Part shown: positions 1 through 8,337 of the stretch, piece by piece
Layout: each line of letters begins with the position of its first letter
How positions within the stretch are numbered: position 1 is the first letter of the stretch
NCBI RefSeq assembly: GCF_029335315.1
Contig: NZ_JARJLT010000047.1
Location: forward strand, 1 to 64,000
DNA from: Pseudomonas citronellolis
GTDB lineage: Bacteria; Pseudomonadota; Gammaproteobacteria; Pseudomonadales; Pseudomonadaceae
Direction: 5' to 3'
DNA length: 64,000 bases
Program-made: the position numbers and the translations under genes
The notes under the pieces: generated by a model
The model's database searches: none
Told to the model about the DNA's origin: nothing
Seen by the model: the letters and a program-made list of their open reading frames with translations, nothing else

Positions 1-725
1 AGGCCAGCGCCGACGAGGACCTGCTCAAGCAGATCCAGGGCAACGGCAGCATCAAGGTCGGCCTGGAAGGCACCTATCCGCCGTTCAGCTTCGTCGACGA
101 GAGCGGCAAGCTGTCCGGCTTCGAAGTGGACTTCGCCGACCTGCTGGCCAAGGAGCTGGGCGTGAAGGCCAAGTTCCAGCCGACCAAGTGGGACGGCATC
201 CTCGCCGCGCTGGAATCCAAGCGCCTGGACGTGGTGATCAACCAGGTGACCATCTCCGAGGAGCGCAAGAAGAAGTACGACTTCTCCGAGCCCTACACCG
301 TCTCCGGCATCCAGGCGCTGGTGCGCAAGGGTGACGAAGCCAAGTACGACACCCCGGCCAAGCTCGCCGGCGTGAAGGTCGGCGTAGGGCTGGGCACCAA
401 CTACGAGCAATGGCTGAAGCAGAACGTACCCCAGGCCGACGTACGTACCTACGAAGACGACCCGACCAAGTTCCAGGACCTGCGCAGCGGGCGCATCGAC
501 GTGATCCTGGTGGACCGCCTGGCGGCCTTCGACATGGTCAACAAGACCAAGGGCGCCATGGCCCTGACCGGCCAGCCGTTCGCCCGCCAGGAAGCCGGCA
601 TCGCCGTGCGCAAGGGCAATCCCGAACTGCTCGGGGCGCTGAACAAGGCCATCGACAAACTCAAGGCCGACGGCACGCTGAAGCAACTCTCGGAGAAATG
701 GTTCCAGGCTGACGTCACCCAATGA
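1..725 (+). CDS. tcyJ: Cystine ABC transporter substrate-binding protein (5' end cut by window)
   Basis: Periplasmic solute-binding protein of family 3 that captures cystine (and probably related sulfur amino acids) for the TcyL/TcyN importer. The reading frame is open from base 3 to a TGA at 723-725; the start codon and signal peptide lie upstream of the window. Visible text such as GTYPPFSF, PTKWDG, INQVTISEERKKKYDFS and the C-terminal LSEKWFQADVT closely matches E. coli FliY/TcyJ as I remember it. The stop overlaps the start of tcyL (ATGA), so the three genes form one operon. Partial because of the window edge, not because of mutation. Confidence 0.9.
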   Translation, partial: ASADEDLLKQIQGNGSIKVGLEGTYPPFSFVDESGKLSGFEVDFADLLAKELGVKAKFQPTKWDGILAALESKRLDVVINQVTISEERKKKYDFSEPYTVSGIQALVRKGDEAKYDTPAKLAGVKVGVGLGTNYEQWLKQNVPQADVRTYEDDPTKFQDLRSGRIDVILVDRLAAFDMVNKTKGAMALTGQPFARQEAGIAVRKGNPELLGALNKAIDKLKADGTLKQLSEKWFQADVTQ

Positions 726-1396
726 TCGACGAAAGCCTGCAGCTCGCGCTGGACTCCGCGCCCTTCCTGCTCAAGGGCGCGGTGTTCACGGTGGTGCTCA
801 GCGTCGGCGGGATGTTCTTCGGCCTCCTGCTCGGGTTCGTCCTCGCCCTGTTGCGGCTGTATGGCCACCCGCTGCTCAGCTGGCTGTCGCGGATCTACGT
901 GTCCTTCTTCCGTGGCACGCCGCTGCTGGTGCAGCTGTTCATGATCTATTACGGCCTGCCGCAGCTGGGCCTGGAACTGGACCCGCTGCCGGCGGCGCTG
1001 ATCGGCTTCTCGCTGAACATGGCCGCGTACGTCTGCGAGATTCTCCGCGCGGCCATCGGCTCCATCGATCGCGGCCAATGGGAGGCCGCCTCCAGCATCG
1101 GCATGACTCGCGCCCAGACCCTGCGCCGGGTGATCCTCCCGCAGGCCGCGCGCACCGCTCTGCCGCCGCTGGGCAACAGCTTCATCTCGCTGGTCAAGGA
1201 CACCGCCCTGGCCGCCACCATCCAGGTGCCGGAACTGTTCCGCCAGGCGCAGCTGATCACCGCACGGACCTTCGAGGTGTTCACCATGTACCTCACCGCG
1301 GCGCTCATCTACTGGGTGCTGGCCAGCATCCTGGCGCACCTGCAGAACCGCCTGGAGCAGCGGGTAAACCGCCATGACCAGGAGCACGAGGCATGA
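722..1396 (+). CDS. tcyL: Cystine ABC transporter permease
   Basis: Inner-membrane permease (224 aa) of the cystine importer, of the HisM/YecS polar amino-acid family. Several hydrophobic segments are visible (about residues 14-40, 55-80, 85-110, 185-210). The EAA loop that contacts the ATPase starts near residue 121 (EAASSIGMTRAQ). The sequence tracks E. coli YecS/TcyL along its whole length. The start ATG overlaps the tcyJ stop and the stop overlaps the tcyN start, both in ATGA, implying translational coupling. The subunit probably works as a homodimer, since only one permease gene is present; that is family knowledge. Confidence 0.92.
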   Translation: MIDESLQLALDSAPFLLKGAVFTVVLSVGGMFFGLLLGFVLALLRLYGHPLLSWLSRIYVSFFRGTPLLVQLFMIYYGLPQLGLELDPLPAALIGFSLNMAAYVCEILRAAIGSIDRGQWEAASSIGMTRAQTLRRVILPQAARTALPPLGNSFISLVKDTALAATIQVPELFRQAQLITARTFEVFTMYLTAALIYWVLASILAHLQNRLEQRVNRHDQEHEA

Positions 1397-2148
1397 TCGA
1401 GGTACGCAAGCTGACCAAGCAGTTCCGCGGCCAGGAAGTGCTCAAGGGCATCGACCTGACCGTCGAGGCCGGCGAAGTAGTGGCGATCATCGGCCCCAGC
1501 GGCTCGGGCAAGACCACCCTGTTGCGCTGCCTGAACCTGCTGGAAACGCCCAACGGCGGGACCATTCGCGTCGGCGACATCGAGATCGACGCCTCGCGCC
1601 CGCTGAAGGCCCAGCAGGGGCTGATCCGCAAGCTGCGCCAGCATGTCGGCTTCGTGTTCCAGAACTTCAACCTGTTTCCCCACCGCACCGCCCTGGAGAA
1701 CGTCATCGAAGGCCCGGTGGTGGTGAAGAAGGAAGCCCGCGCCAGCGCCGAGCAGCGCGCCCGCCAGTTGCTCGCCAAGGTCGGCCTGGCCGGCAAGGAA
1801 GACGCCTATCCCAAGCGTCTCTCCGGCGGCCAGCAGCAACGGGTGGCCATCGCCCGCGCCCTGGCGATGCAACCGGACGTGATCCTGTTCGACGAACCTA
1901 CCTCGGCGCTGGACCCGGAACTGGTTGGCGAAGTGCTCGCGACCATCCGCAGCCTGGCCCAGGAAAACCGCACCATGGTCATCGTCACCCACGAGATGAG
2001 CTTCGCCCGCGACGTGGCGAACCGGGCGATCTTCATCGACAAGGGCGTGATCGTCGAACAGGGCGACGCCAGGGCGCTGTTCGCCAACCCGCGCGAAGAA
2101 CGCACCCGGCAATTCCTCAGCAAGTTCCTCAAGTCCGGCCAGGACTGA
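1393..2148 (+). CDS. tcyN: Cystine ABC transporter ATP-binding protein
   Basis: Cytoplasmic ATPase (251 aa) that powers cystine uptake. Walker A GPSGSGKT is at residues 34-41, the Q-loop lies in VFQNFNLFPHR, the signature LSGGQQQR is near residue 143, Walker B ILFDEP is near 165 and the switch histidine is in VTHEMSF. It closely resembles E. coli YecC/TcyN. It overlaps tcyL by four bases and ends the operon. I see no clear terminator after it; an AT-rich stretch (about 2160-2205) follows and may hold the promoter for the pirin gene. Confidence 0.92.
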   Translation: MIEVRKLTKQFRGQEVLKGIDLTVEAGEVVAIIGPSGSGKTTLLRCLNLLETPNGGTIRVGDIEIDASRPLKAQQGLIRKLRQHVGFVFQNFNLFPHRTALENVIEGPVVVKKEARASAEQRARQLLAKVGLAGKEDAYPKRLSGGQQQRVAIARALAMQPDVILFDEPTSALDPELVGEVLATIRSLAQENRTMVIVTHEMSFARDVANRAIFIDKGVIVEQGDARALFANPREERTRQFLSKFLKSGQD

Positions 2149-2286
2149 GCCGGACCAATCCAATAAATCGATATTTAAAGTCGGATATTTGCGCTTTTTT
2201 ATCGATCATACTGGGATCAACATAGCCTCCATGAACCGCGCAAACCGGCCCGATCGCAGGCCTTGCGCCCCAAGAGGACTGATTCC

Positions 2287-2985
2287 ATGATCGAACGCAG
2301 ACCCTTCAACCAGCTCGGCGGCGCCCACCACGGCTGGCTCAACGCCAAGCACCACTTCTCCTTCGCCGAGTACTACGACAGCGAACGCATGAACTGGGGC
2401 AACCTGCGCGTCTGGAACGACGACGAGATCGCCGCCGGCTCGGGCTTCCCGCCGCACCCGCACCGCGAGATGGAAATCATCACCTACGTGCGCCAGGGGG
2501 CGATCACCCACCAGGACAGCCTGGGCAACAAGGGCCGCACCGAAGCGGGCGACGTGCAGGTGATGAGCGCCGGCAGCGGCATCGTCCACTCCGAGTACAA
2601 CCTGGAGCCGGAACTGACGAAGATCTTCCAGATCTGGATCCTGCCGACCCAGCGCGGCGGCACGCCGTCCTGGGGCGCCAAGCCTTTCCCGAAAGGCGAC
2701 CGCGCCGGCCAGTTCGTAACCCTGGCCAGCGGTGACGAAAGCGACACCGACGCCCTGCGCATCCGCGCCGACGGCCGCCTGGTGGCCGCCACCCTGAAGG
2801 CCGGCCAGAGCGCCGAATACGCCCTCGGCACCGACCGCCGCGCCTACCTGGTACCGGCGACCGGCAAGGTGGAGGTCAATGGCGTGACGCTGGAAGCTCG
2901 CGACGGCGCGGCTATCGCGGAAGAGGCTGTAGTCAAGGTGACGGCGCTGGAGGACAGCGAAGTCATCCTGGTCGACATCGCCTGA
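2287..2985 (+). CDS. Pirin family protein
   Basis: Bicupin protein of 232 aa. The N-terminal cupin carries the expected metal ligands: HPHREME at about residues 58-64, a later histidine in HQDS, and SGIVHSE. Pirins bind a metal and some act as quercetin 2,3-dioxygenases; the substrate cannot be read from the sequence. I chose the ATG at 2287 over an in-frame TTG at 2263 because AGAGGA sits just upstream. It stands alone between the cystine operon and a lower-GC cassette on the other strand, and is followed by a strong terminator. Pirin membership is secure; the physiological role is not. Confidence 0.88.
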   Translation: MIERRPFNQLGGAHHGWLNAKHHFSFAEYYDSERMNWGNLRVWNDDEIAAGSGFPPHPHREMEIITYVRQGAITHQDSLGNKGRTEAGDVQVMSAGSGIVHSEYNLEPELTKIFQIWILPTQRGGTPSWGAKPFPKGDRAGQFVTLASGDESDTDALRIRADGRLVAATLKAGQSAEYALGTDRRAYLVPATGKVEVNGVTLEARDGAAIAEEAVVKVTALEDSEVILVDIA

Positions 2986-3004
2986 CGGTGAAGATGGAAA
3001 CGAA

Positions 3005-3032
3005 AAGAGGGCACGTTCAAGCGTGCCCTTTT
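3005..3032 (+). terminator. Rho-independent terminator after the pirin gene
   Basis: Perfect 8-bp stem AGGGCACG/CGTGCCCT with a six-base loop (3016-3021), followed by TTT and preceded by AA that extends the stem. It lies 20 bases after the pirin stop. Confidence 0.85.
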
Positions 3033-3187
3033 GGTAGCGTTGCCCTCTTTTATCTCACAAGTGCATCGGAAGGCCCAATGCATGATTCGGCAATTATCGG
3101 CCTTTGCAGGAGAGGAAGAGACAATAGGACTGCCGTGAACAGGAGGAGGCCGCGATGAGATGCTGACATCGGCTTACTCTCCAGCGC

Positions 3188-5179
3188 TCAGTCACTATCG
3201 ACCTCCACCACCTTATAACCCGACTGGCGGAACAGCTCCCGCAAGACGAGCGTCCCCTGCCCAGGCTGCGGCAGTACCGTAGCGTCACTGACGATCAATA
3301 ACCGAACCCGGTAGCGACGCAAATCATCCAAGTGCTGCTGCAAAGGTGGTGCCGGGTGGTTTATCACATCTACCAGGCGCATTCGCGCAGCATAGTCATC
3401 CGGCCCCAAAACCGTCTGCAACTGGATCGGGTATGTGTGCCCGGGCATCACCAGTTCGACTCCCGGCAACGTCAAAGGCAGCCAGGCTGCGACCTCACGT
3501 TGAGCAAGCACACTGCCATCGAATTTCAGTAGCTGAAGGTGTCGGGCAATTTCCCAAGTCTGGAAGTACTGTGGCTCAATCTTTGCCCCAGGACGCCCCC
3601 AGGACAGGTTGTTCTCCGGAGCAAACACAGTCCGTCCCACAAACAGGAACAACAGTGCCATCCCTAACGCTGGAACAGCAGGCAGCCAACCCTGCAATCT
3701 GTGCCTCTGCTGCCAACCAGCCTGCAGGATGGCAACAAGAGTGACACTCAACAATAGTGGGACAGGCGCAGCCCAGGCGATCCTCCAACTCATGTTGCGG
3801 GAGCTGAAATGTGCAAACAGCTCGGCAAGCCAGGGGTTCAAGGTCACCAAAAGAGTACCGGCGAAGAGCAGTGCCAACTCCTTGTCCCGAGCCCGGAAGA
3901 ACACTAGGAACCCTCCGAGCATTGCGGCCAAGGCTATGGACTCGCGACCGCCGCCGCCCAACGATGCATCGATCGGCAAATATGTCCCAATCTCGCTGAA
4001 GGACACTGCCGAACGACTTTCGAACTTCATCCAGAACGCCAGTAGCATCGGGTAGAGCAAGGCGATAAACAACTGAAACCCGATCACCATACAACGCCGT
4101 GGCCCGGCAGCGATGGAGGCGCAGAAAATCAATGCGGCGACGAATACGCAAAGCACCAAGCCCGATGAGGAAACGCCTATCGCGCAAACGTTCGCCAGGC
4201 ATAGGAGCGACCAAGCCAACAGGCTCGGTTGGCGAATCAGCATCAAACCGGCCACCAGCGACACCGGAGTGGTGACAGCAATCAGCAAGCCTTTGCCTTG
4301 GAATAACCTGACTAGAAGTCGATTGCCGTAGGCCGTCGAAGTCTCCCCCCACACCAGGATAACTAACAGAAACACCAGGACCGCCAGCACTGCTGGCAGG
4401 CTGCCGCGAACAAAGCAGCGAGCAAAGAGAAACGCGGCAAGTATGCACAGAACCGCCCCGATCGCCGGGAGTACTAGGTAGTAGATGGCCAACAGGTTCA
4501 GGCCCGTCCACTTGACCAGCAGGGCCGCCAACAACTCGTAGGAACTGAGTCGGTAGGGTGCGAAGCGGAAAGGTTCGACAAGGTGCCCAAGGGAGGCGTC
4601 GTAGGTCAGTGGCGCCAAGTTCGAGTGCAACGCAGTCTGCGCCGCAATCTGCAGGAAACTGGAGTCATCCAGATCAGTGCGCTTCAACACCAGCACTAGG
4701 ACCACGGCCACGGCGCAAAGCAGCACAAGCAATGGCAGCGCGATCTTGCTGGCCGCGGGGCTCAAGACAGGAGCAGGTTCGAGCGGCACCGCTTGATGGA
4801 GGAGCACCAACACGGGGGCTGCGACCAGGACGACAACGAACTTGAACTCGTAGCTTCCAAGGAATAACAACCCCATTGTGGCCAGCAATAGAATGCTGGC
4901 CAGTGAAGCTCGACTGCCGACTGGTACCTGCAGGTTCGGCTCAGCCGTTAGCAGGTACGTGGAGTACGCACGGGCGACTCGCCCTGCCATAACCAGCGAA
5001 CCGAGCAGCAGCGGTAGAACCAGCCATAGCAACCAACTGTTGAGTGCATCCCAGGAAATGCCGGTGAAAGTCGCTATATGGCACAGCAGTGTCCAACAAC
5101 TGTAGAGGCTGAAAGCGAATCCGATTGACCAAGCGGAAAAAGTCTCGGCACTCGGCCTGCGGCAATCAGCGCGATGCAT
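3188..5179 (-). CDS. Large polytopic membrane protein, candidate GT-C type glycosyltransferase (unknown family)
   Basis: A 663-aa protein made mostly of hydrophobic helices (more than ten predicted by eye) with a soluble C-terminal tail of about 130 residues. I do not recognise the family. An acidic stretch (RTDLDDSSF, near residue 165) sits in a loop after an early helix, as the catalytic acidic pair does in GT-C transferases; this is inference only. I start at ATG 5179 because AAGGA lies 8 bases before it; the ATG at 5188 has the AAGG directly abutting. The gene overlaps the end of the flippase-like gene by 14 bases and is the last gene of a five-gene minus-strand cassette. GC here is lower than in the flanks (58% in 3721-3780, counted by hand). 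Role inferred: transfer of a lipid-linked sugar, or a related wall or surface polymer function. Confidence 0.6.
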   Translation of the reverse strand: MHRADCRRPSAETFSAWSIGFAFSLYSCWTLLCHIATFTGISWDALNSWLLWLVLPLLLGSLVMAGRVARAYSTYLLTAEPNLQVPVGSRASLASILLLATMGLLFLGSYEFKFVVVLVAAPVLVLLHQAVPLEPAPVLSPAASKIALPLLVLLCAVAVVLVLVLKRTDLDDSSFLQIAAQTALHSNLAPLTYDASLGHLVEPFRFAPYRLSSYELLAALLVKWTGLNLLAIYYLVLPAIGAVLCILAAFLFARCFVRGSLPAVLAVLVFLLVILVWGETSTAYGNRLLVRLFQGKGLLIAVTTPVSLVAGLMLIRQPSLLAWSLLCLANVCAIGVSSSGLVLCVFVAALIFCASIAAGPRRCMVIGFQLFIALLYPMLLAFWMKFESRSAVSFSEIGTYLPIDASLGGGGRESIALAAMLGGFLVFFRARDKELALLFAGTLLVTLNPWLAELFAHFSSRNMSWRIAWAAPVPLLLSVTLVAILQAGWQQRHRLQGWLPAVPALGMALLFLFVGRTVFAPENNLSWGRPGAKIEPQYFQTWEIARHLQLLKFDGSVLAQREVAAWLPLTLPGVELVMPGHTYPIQLQTVLGPDDYAARMRLVDVINHPAPPLQQHLDDLRRYRVRLLIVSDATVLPQPGQGTLVLRELFRQSGYKVVEVDSD

Positions 5180-6038
5180 GGTGAACATCCTTCAGCACAG
5201 CCATTCCAATCAAAGAACCAAGGTAATAGAGACAGTCACCAGCGGTCGTCACAGCCCGACCGAGCAGTACGGCCAGTAACAAGTCTGCTTCGACGACGAT
5301 GCCCTTAAGCAGAAACAGTAGGACGAACTCCCGAACCCCAATTCCGGCAGGCACTCCAGGAATCACCAGGCCAGCCAGCCAAGCCAGTACATAGGCGCCG
5401 GCACAGCTCAAGATGAACGTAGGCGAGGCAGCCTCCTCTATCACGCTACACAGAAGAACACAGAAGACAGCGGCAGCAAGACCAAGATAAAGCGAATGGA
5501 CCAACCATACGCAGGACAAATCTACGCCGCGCATCCGCCACAGAATTGTCGGGACTACTAGCAGGGCAAGAACAAATGCTCCTTCTGCAAACAGATGCGG
5601 TGCCACCTTCAGTAAAGGCAAAACCAATAGAGCAAATCCGCAGGCAGCCGAAGCGATCATCAGCAATTCCAGAAATGCGGAACCAAGCAGGACTCTCGAG
5701 GATAGACCGGCCCCCATGCCCAACGCTTGGCGACTGGCGAAATGAAAAATATTTCCCGGTAAGTACTTGGCCAACTGGGAAATACCGTAAACCAAGACGG
5801 CCCAGGACAATGTTGGCACCCGATCGTGAAGCCGACCTCTCAGCAATAGCCACCATGCACAACCAAGCAGAACTCCGGAAATGCCGCTGAGTAACGCCAA
5901 TCCAGAGACCAGCCACCAGTCATGGAAGTTGTCCAACTGCCCTCGGTAGATGCTGAAGCGATAGCCGACGAAAACGACGCCAGCCAGAGCCATTGCATTT
6001 CCTAGCCAGTGCAGGCACTGCTTGAACACTCTGCTCAT
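5166..6038 (-). CDS. Flippase-like membrane protein (LPG synthase TM / UPF0104 family)
   Basis: A 290-aa integral membrane protein with about eight hydrophobic segments. The motifs ISQLAKYLPGNIFHF (near residue 87) and PAGIGVREF (near 231) are hallmarks of the transmembrane half of lysylphosphatidylglycerol synthases and the related UPF0104 flippase-like proteins. Members often sit with polyprenyl-phosphate glycosyltransferases. The start ATG overlaps the preceding methyltransferase stop (ATGA), and the end overlaps the next gene, so translation is likely coupled. In context I infer a lipid-linked sugar flipping or membrane partner role. Family placement is fairly sure; function is not. GC is low (50% in 5161-5220). 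Confidence 0.75.
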   Translation of the reverse strand: MSRVFKQCLHWLGNAMALAGVVFVGYRFSIYRGQLDNFHDWWLVSGLALLSGISGVLLGCAWWLLLRGRLHDRVPTLSWAVLVYGISQLAKYLPGNIFHFASRQALGMGAGLSSRVLLGSAFLELLMIASAACGFALLVLPLLKVAPHLFAEGAFVLALLVVPTILWRMRGVDLSCVWLVHSLYLGLAAAVFCVLLCSVIEEAASPTFILSCAGAYVLAWLAGLVIPGVPAGIGVREFVLLFLLKGIVVEADLLLAVLLGRAVTTAGDCLYYLGSLIGMAVLKDVHHASR

Positions 6039-6682
6039 CGAGTCTGCAGAGGGCGACAGAGGAGCATGGTCCAGGGGAGTGGGTTTCTAACCTCCAGCAC
6101 TTCGAAGTACTTCGATACCAACTCGACGAAACGCCTTCTCGACCAGTGCTGTATATGCCCCGGAGTATTACCCAGTTGCCCCAGATACTTACCGCGGAGG
6201 CAGTTGAGCACGCACCACAACGGCTCCTTTGGCACACTGAGGATCAGGTGACCGCCGACCACCCTCTGCAGAGCTTCCAGAGCCAGCTCCGGCGATTCGA
6301 GATGCTCCAGGACCTCGCAGCAGACCACTAGGTCAGCAATGTCTTCGGGTGGCTGAAGATCGTAGATACTGCGTGCTTGGAACAACTCCTCAGGGAGCCC
6401 GACACTCGAGGCGTTGTCACGAGCGATCTGAATGACCTTGGCGGAAAAGTCGCAGCCACGCACGGCAAGGCCCTCTTGCGCCCAACGCATCACCCAGTAG
6501 CCTTCGCCACAACCGACCTCATGAATAGTCGTCGGCTCGACCTTGCGCACGAAGGTAGACAAGGCATCCTCGAAGCCCGCCATCATCCAGCGCACTAATG
6601 GATTGCGCGAACCGTACTTGTCATAGGCATTGCCAATGACCACACCCTCTTCGCTGTCGCCTTTCGAGATTCGGATGCTCAC
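6035..6682 (-). CDS. Class I SAM-dependent methyltransferase
   Basis: A 215-aa Rossmann-fold methyltransferase. The SAM-binding motif I is VGCGEGY near residue 56, the acidic residue after strand 2 lies in VRGCDFS, and motif IV is ADLVVCCEVLEHLE near 120. Similar proteins (methyltransferase types 11/12) act on sugars, lipids or small molecules, and the substrate cannot be read. The start is GTG at 6682, overlapping the previous methyltransferase stop (GTGA). It belongs to the low-GC glycosyltransferase cassette, so a nucleotide-sugar, glycan or lipid acceptor is plausible. Confidence 0.8.
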   Translation of the reverse strand: MSIRISKGDSEEGVVIGNAYDKYGSRNPLVRWMMAGFEDALSTFVRKVEPTTIHEVGCGEGYWVMRWAQEGLAVRGCDFSAKVIQIARDNASSVGLPEELFQARSIYDLQPPEDIADLVVCCEVLEHLESPELALEALQRVVGGHLILSVPKEPLWCVLNCLRGKYLGQLGNTPGHIQHWSRRRFVELVSKYFEVLEVRNPLPWTMLLCRPLQTR

Positions 6683-7242
6683 GAGTGCTCCCGAGAATAA
6701 ATGGCCAGTTGGTTGGCTCCGAACAGGAAGCGCTCGTACACACTCAGTACCAGGCCTGCACTGGCTCCAACGCTGAGCAGGCGAGCCCTGTCCAGCAGCT
6801 CCTCATGCTCATCGTTAGCGTGTCGGGAAAACAGACCGACACGCGCACCGATGTCATGAACCCAGTCAACCGCTGGATGCGGCGTGGTAAGGACTATGCG
6901 AGCCTCCCGTCCCTTTTTCAGGTGCTGAGACAATGACCTCAGGTGTTCGACTGGATCACTCAGATGCTCAATGACCGCCATGGACACTACGGTATCGAAT
7001 TGCCCCTCAGACTCCGGCAACTCGCTGGCAAAGGCATAGATCGGAAACGTGGCGCGAGCCCGCTGCAAAGAGGCTGAATCGCGATCCACTCCAAGGTAGT
7101 TCCCTGGTGCGAGCAATCGAGCCAGAGCACCTGAACCACAACCGACATCCAGTACCCGCCCCTTCAAATAAGGACGGACCGCCTGAATGCGCTTTTCACG
7201 TAGATAAGGAGATAACAGTCCTTCGGAAGCCTGATCAGCCAT
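6679..7242 (-). CDS. Class I SAM-dependent methyltransferase, second of the cassette
   Basis: A 187-aa methyltransferase with motif I VLDVGCGSGALARLL near residue 30, an acidic partner in GVDRDSASL and motif IV TVVSMAVIEHL near 85. I start at ATG 7242 (MADQASEG), which has GAGGA upstream and overlaps the GT2 stop by 8 bases, rather than at an in-frame start at 7275. It is not a duplicate of its neighbour: length and motifs differ. Substrate unknown. Two successive methyltransferases in a sugar-transfer cassette suggest a methylated glycan or a methyl-capped product, as an inference. Confidence 0.78.
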   Translation of the reverse strand: MADQASEGLLSPYLREKRIQAVRPYLKGRVLDVGCGSGALARLLAPGNYLGVDRDSASLQRARATFPIYAFASELPESEGQFDTVVSMAVIEHLSDPVEHLRSLSQHLKKGREARIVLTTPHPAVDWVHDIGARVGLFSRHANDEHEELLDRARLLSVGASAGLVLSVYERFLFGANQLAIYSREHS

Positions 7243-8230
7243 GCGAATCCTCGTTAGTCGATCGCTTATCGTCACCCGTCAGCTGGGAAACTTTTACGCG
7301 GACATCCTCCAACAGCATGCGATTGGCTGCCAGTAGATCGGCGACGAAGGCGATCAGCAACGTCTGAAAGCCCATACCCAGCAATACCGAGGCCAGGATC
7401 AGAGACTGTACGTGACCATCGCCATCACCCTGCAGGTAATGCCACAGAAAGCGCGCCCCTAGTAGGAAACCCGCTCCGAAGAGAAGTCCCCCTATGGCGC
7501 CGAAGAAGCGGAATGGCCGATAGATGATAAAAATGCGGACGATGGTGACAATGCTGCGATTGATATAGGACGGAATACTCTTCACCAGGCGGGATGGCCG
7601 TAGATCGTCATTGACCTTCACAGACACGGATGTCACGGAAATGTTTTTCTGTCCGGCCTGGATGATGGTTTCCAGCGTATAGGTGTAGTTATTGAACACC
7701 ATCAACTTTTGGGCAGCACCTCGCCCTATGGCGCGAAAGCCGCTGGGCGCATCAGGTACGTCGGTGTTACTGGCAACTCGCACTACCCAACTACCGAGCC
7801 GCTGAAGCAACTTCTTCACCGGGGAGAAATGTTCGATAGTAGAAATAGGCCGTTCACCAATGACCATCTCCGCCCGATGCTCGAGTATCGGCCGCGTCAG
7901 GTCAGGAATGAAGGATGCGTCATACTGGTTGTCGGCATCGGTATTGACGATTACGTCCGCGCCACACTTCAGGCTGGCCTCGATACCGGTCATGAAAGCC
8001 TTGGCCAACCCCTTGTTGCGAGTGTGTCGGACTACATGGTCGACACCGTGCCGTTCGGCTACAGCTACAGTGTCATCGCTACTGCCATCGTCGATGACCA
8101 ACCACTCCACCACATCGAAACCAGGGACGGTACGAGGCAATGCAGCGAGTGCAATGGCTAGAGTTTCTCCCTCGTTGTAACAGGGAATCTGAATTATCAG
8201 CTTAAGCAACTTCCTGGCGCCTTCTTGCAA
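7235..8230 (-). CDS. Glycosyltransferase family 2, polyprenyl-phosphate type with two C-terminal TM helices
   Basis: A 331-aa protein. The catalytic GT-A domain shows IPCYNEGE (near residue 14), VIDDGSSDDT (45), a metal-binding NTDADNQYD (95) and a conserved GER/SGFRA region. Two hydrophobic helices follow (about 245-265 and 280-305), then a cytoplasmic tail rich in LLAANR. This matches the GtrB/dolichol-phosphate-mannose-synthase-like class, which loads a sugar onto undecaprenyl phosphate. The start is TTG at 8230, supported by AGAGGG six bases upstream; an ATG nearby is out of frame. It is the first gene of the cassette and shares its lower GC. Confidence 0.85.
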   Translation of the reverse strand: MQEGARKLLKLIIQIPCYNEGETLAIALAALPRTVPGFDVVEWLVIDDGSSDDTVAVAERHGVDHVVRHTRNKGLAKAFMTGIEASLKCGADVIVNTDADNQYDASFIPDLTRPILEHRAEMVIGERPISTIEHFSPVKKLLQRLGSWVVRVASNTDVPDAPSGFRAIGRGAAQKLMVFNNYTYTLETIIQAGQKNISVTSVSVKVNDDLRPSRLVKSIPSYINRSIVTIVRIFIIYRPFRFFGAIGGLLFGAGFLLGARFLWHYLQGDGDGHVQSLILASVLLGMGFQTLLIAFVADLLAANRMLLEDVRVKVSQLTGDDKRSTNEDSHG

Positions 8231-8337
8231 ACCAATCCCTCTGCCATGTCACGAACCGAAGCCGTAGGAATCTAGCCTAGGGACTTTCTGTAGGCAACGA
8301 TTGGCGCCGTAAAGTTGGCCTACATCCCAAACCCGCG

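Noticed and set aside
2160-2212. Sigma-70 promoter before the pirin gene.
   Set aside because: TTGCGC and CATACT are only 12 bases apart, so no convincing pair was found.
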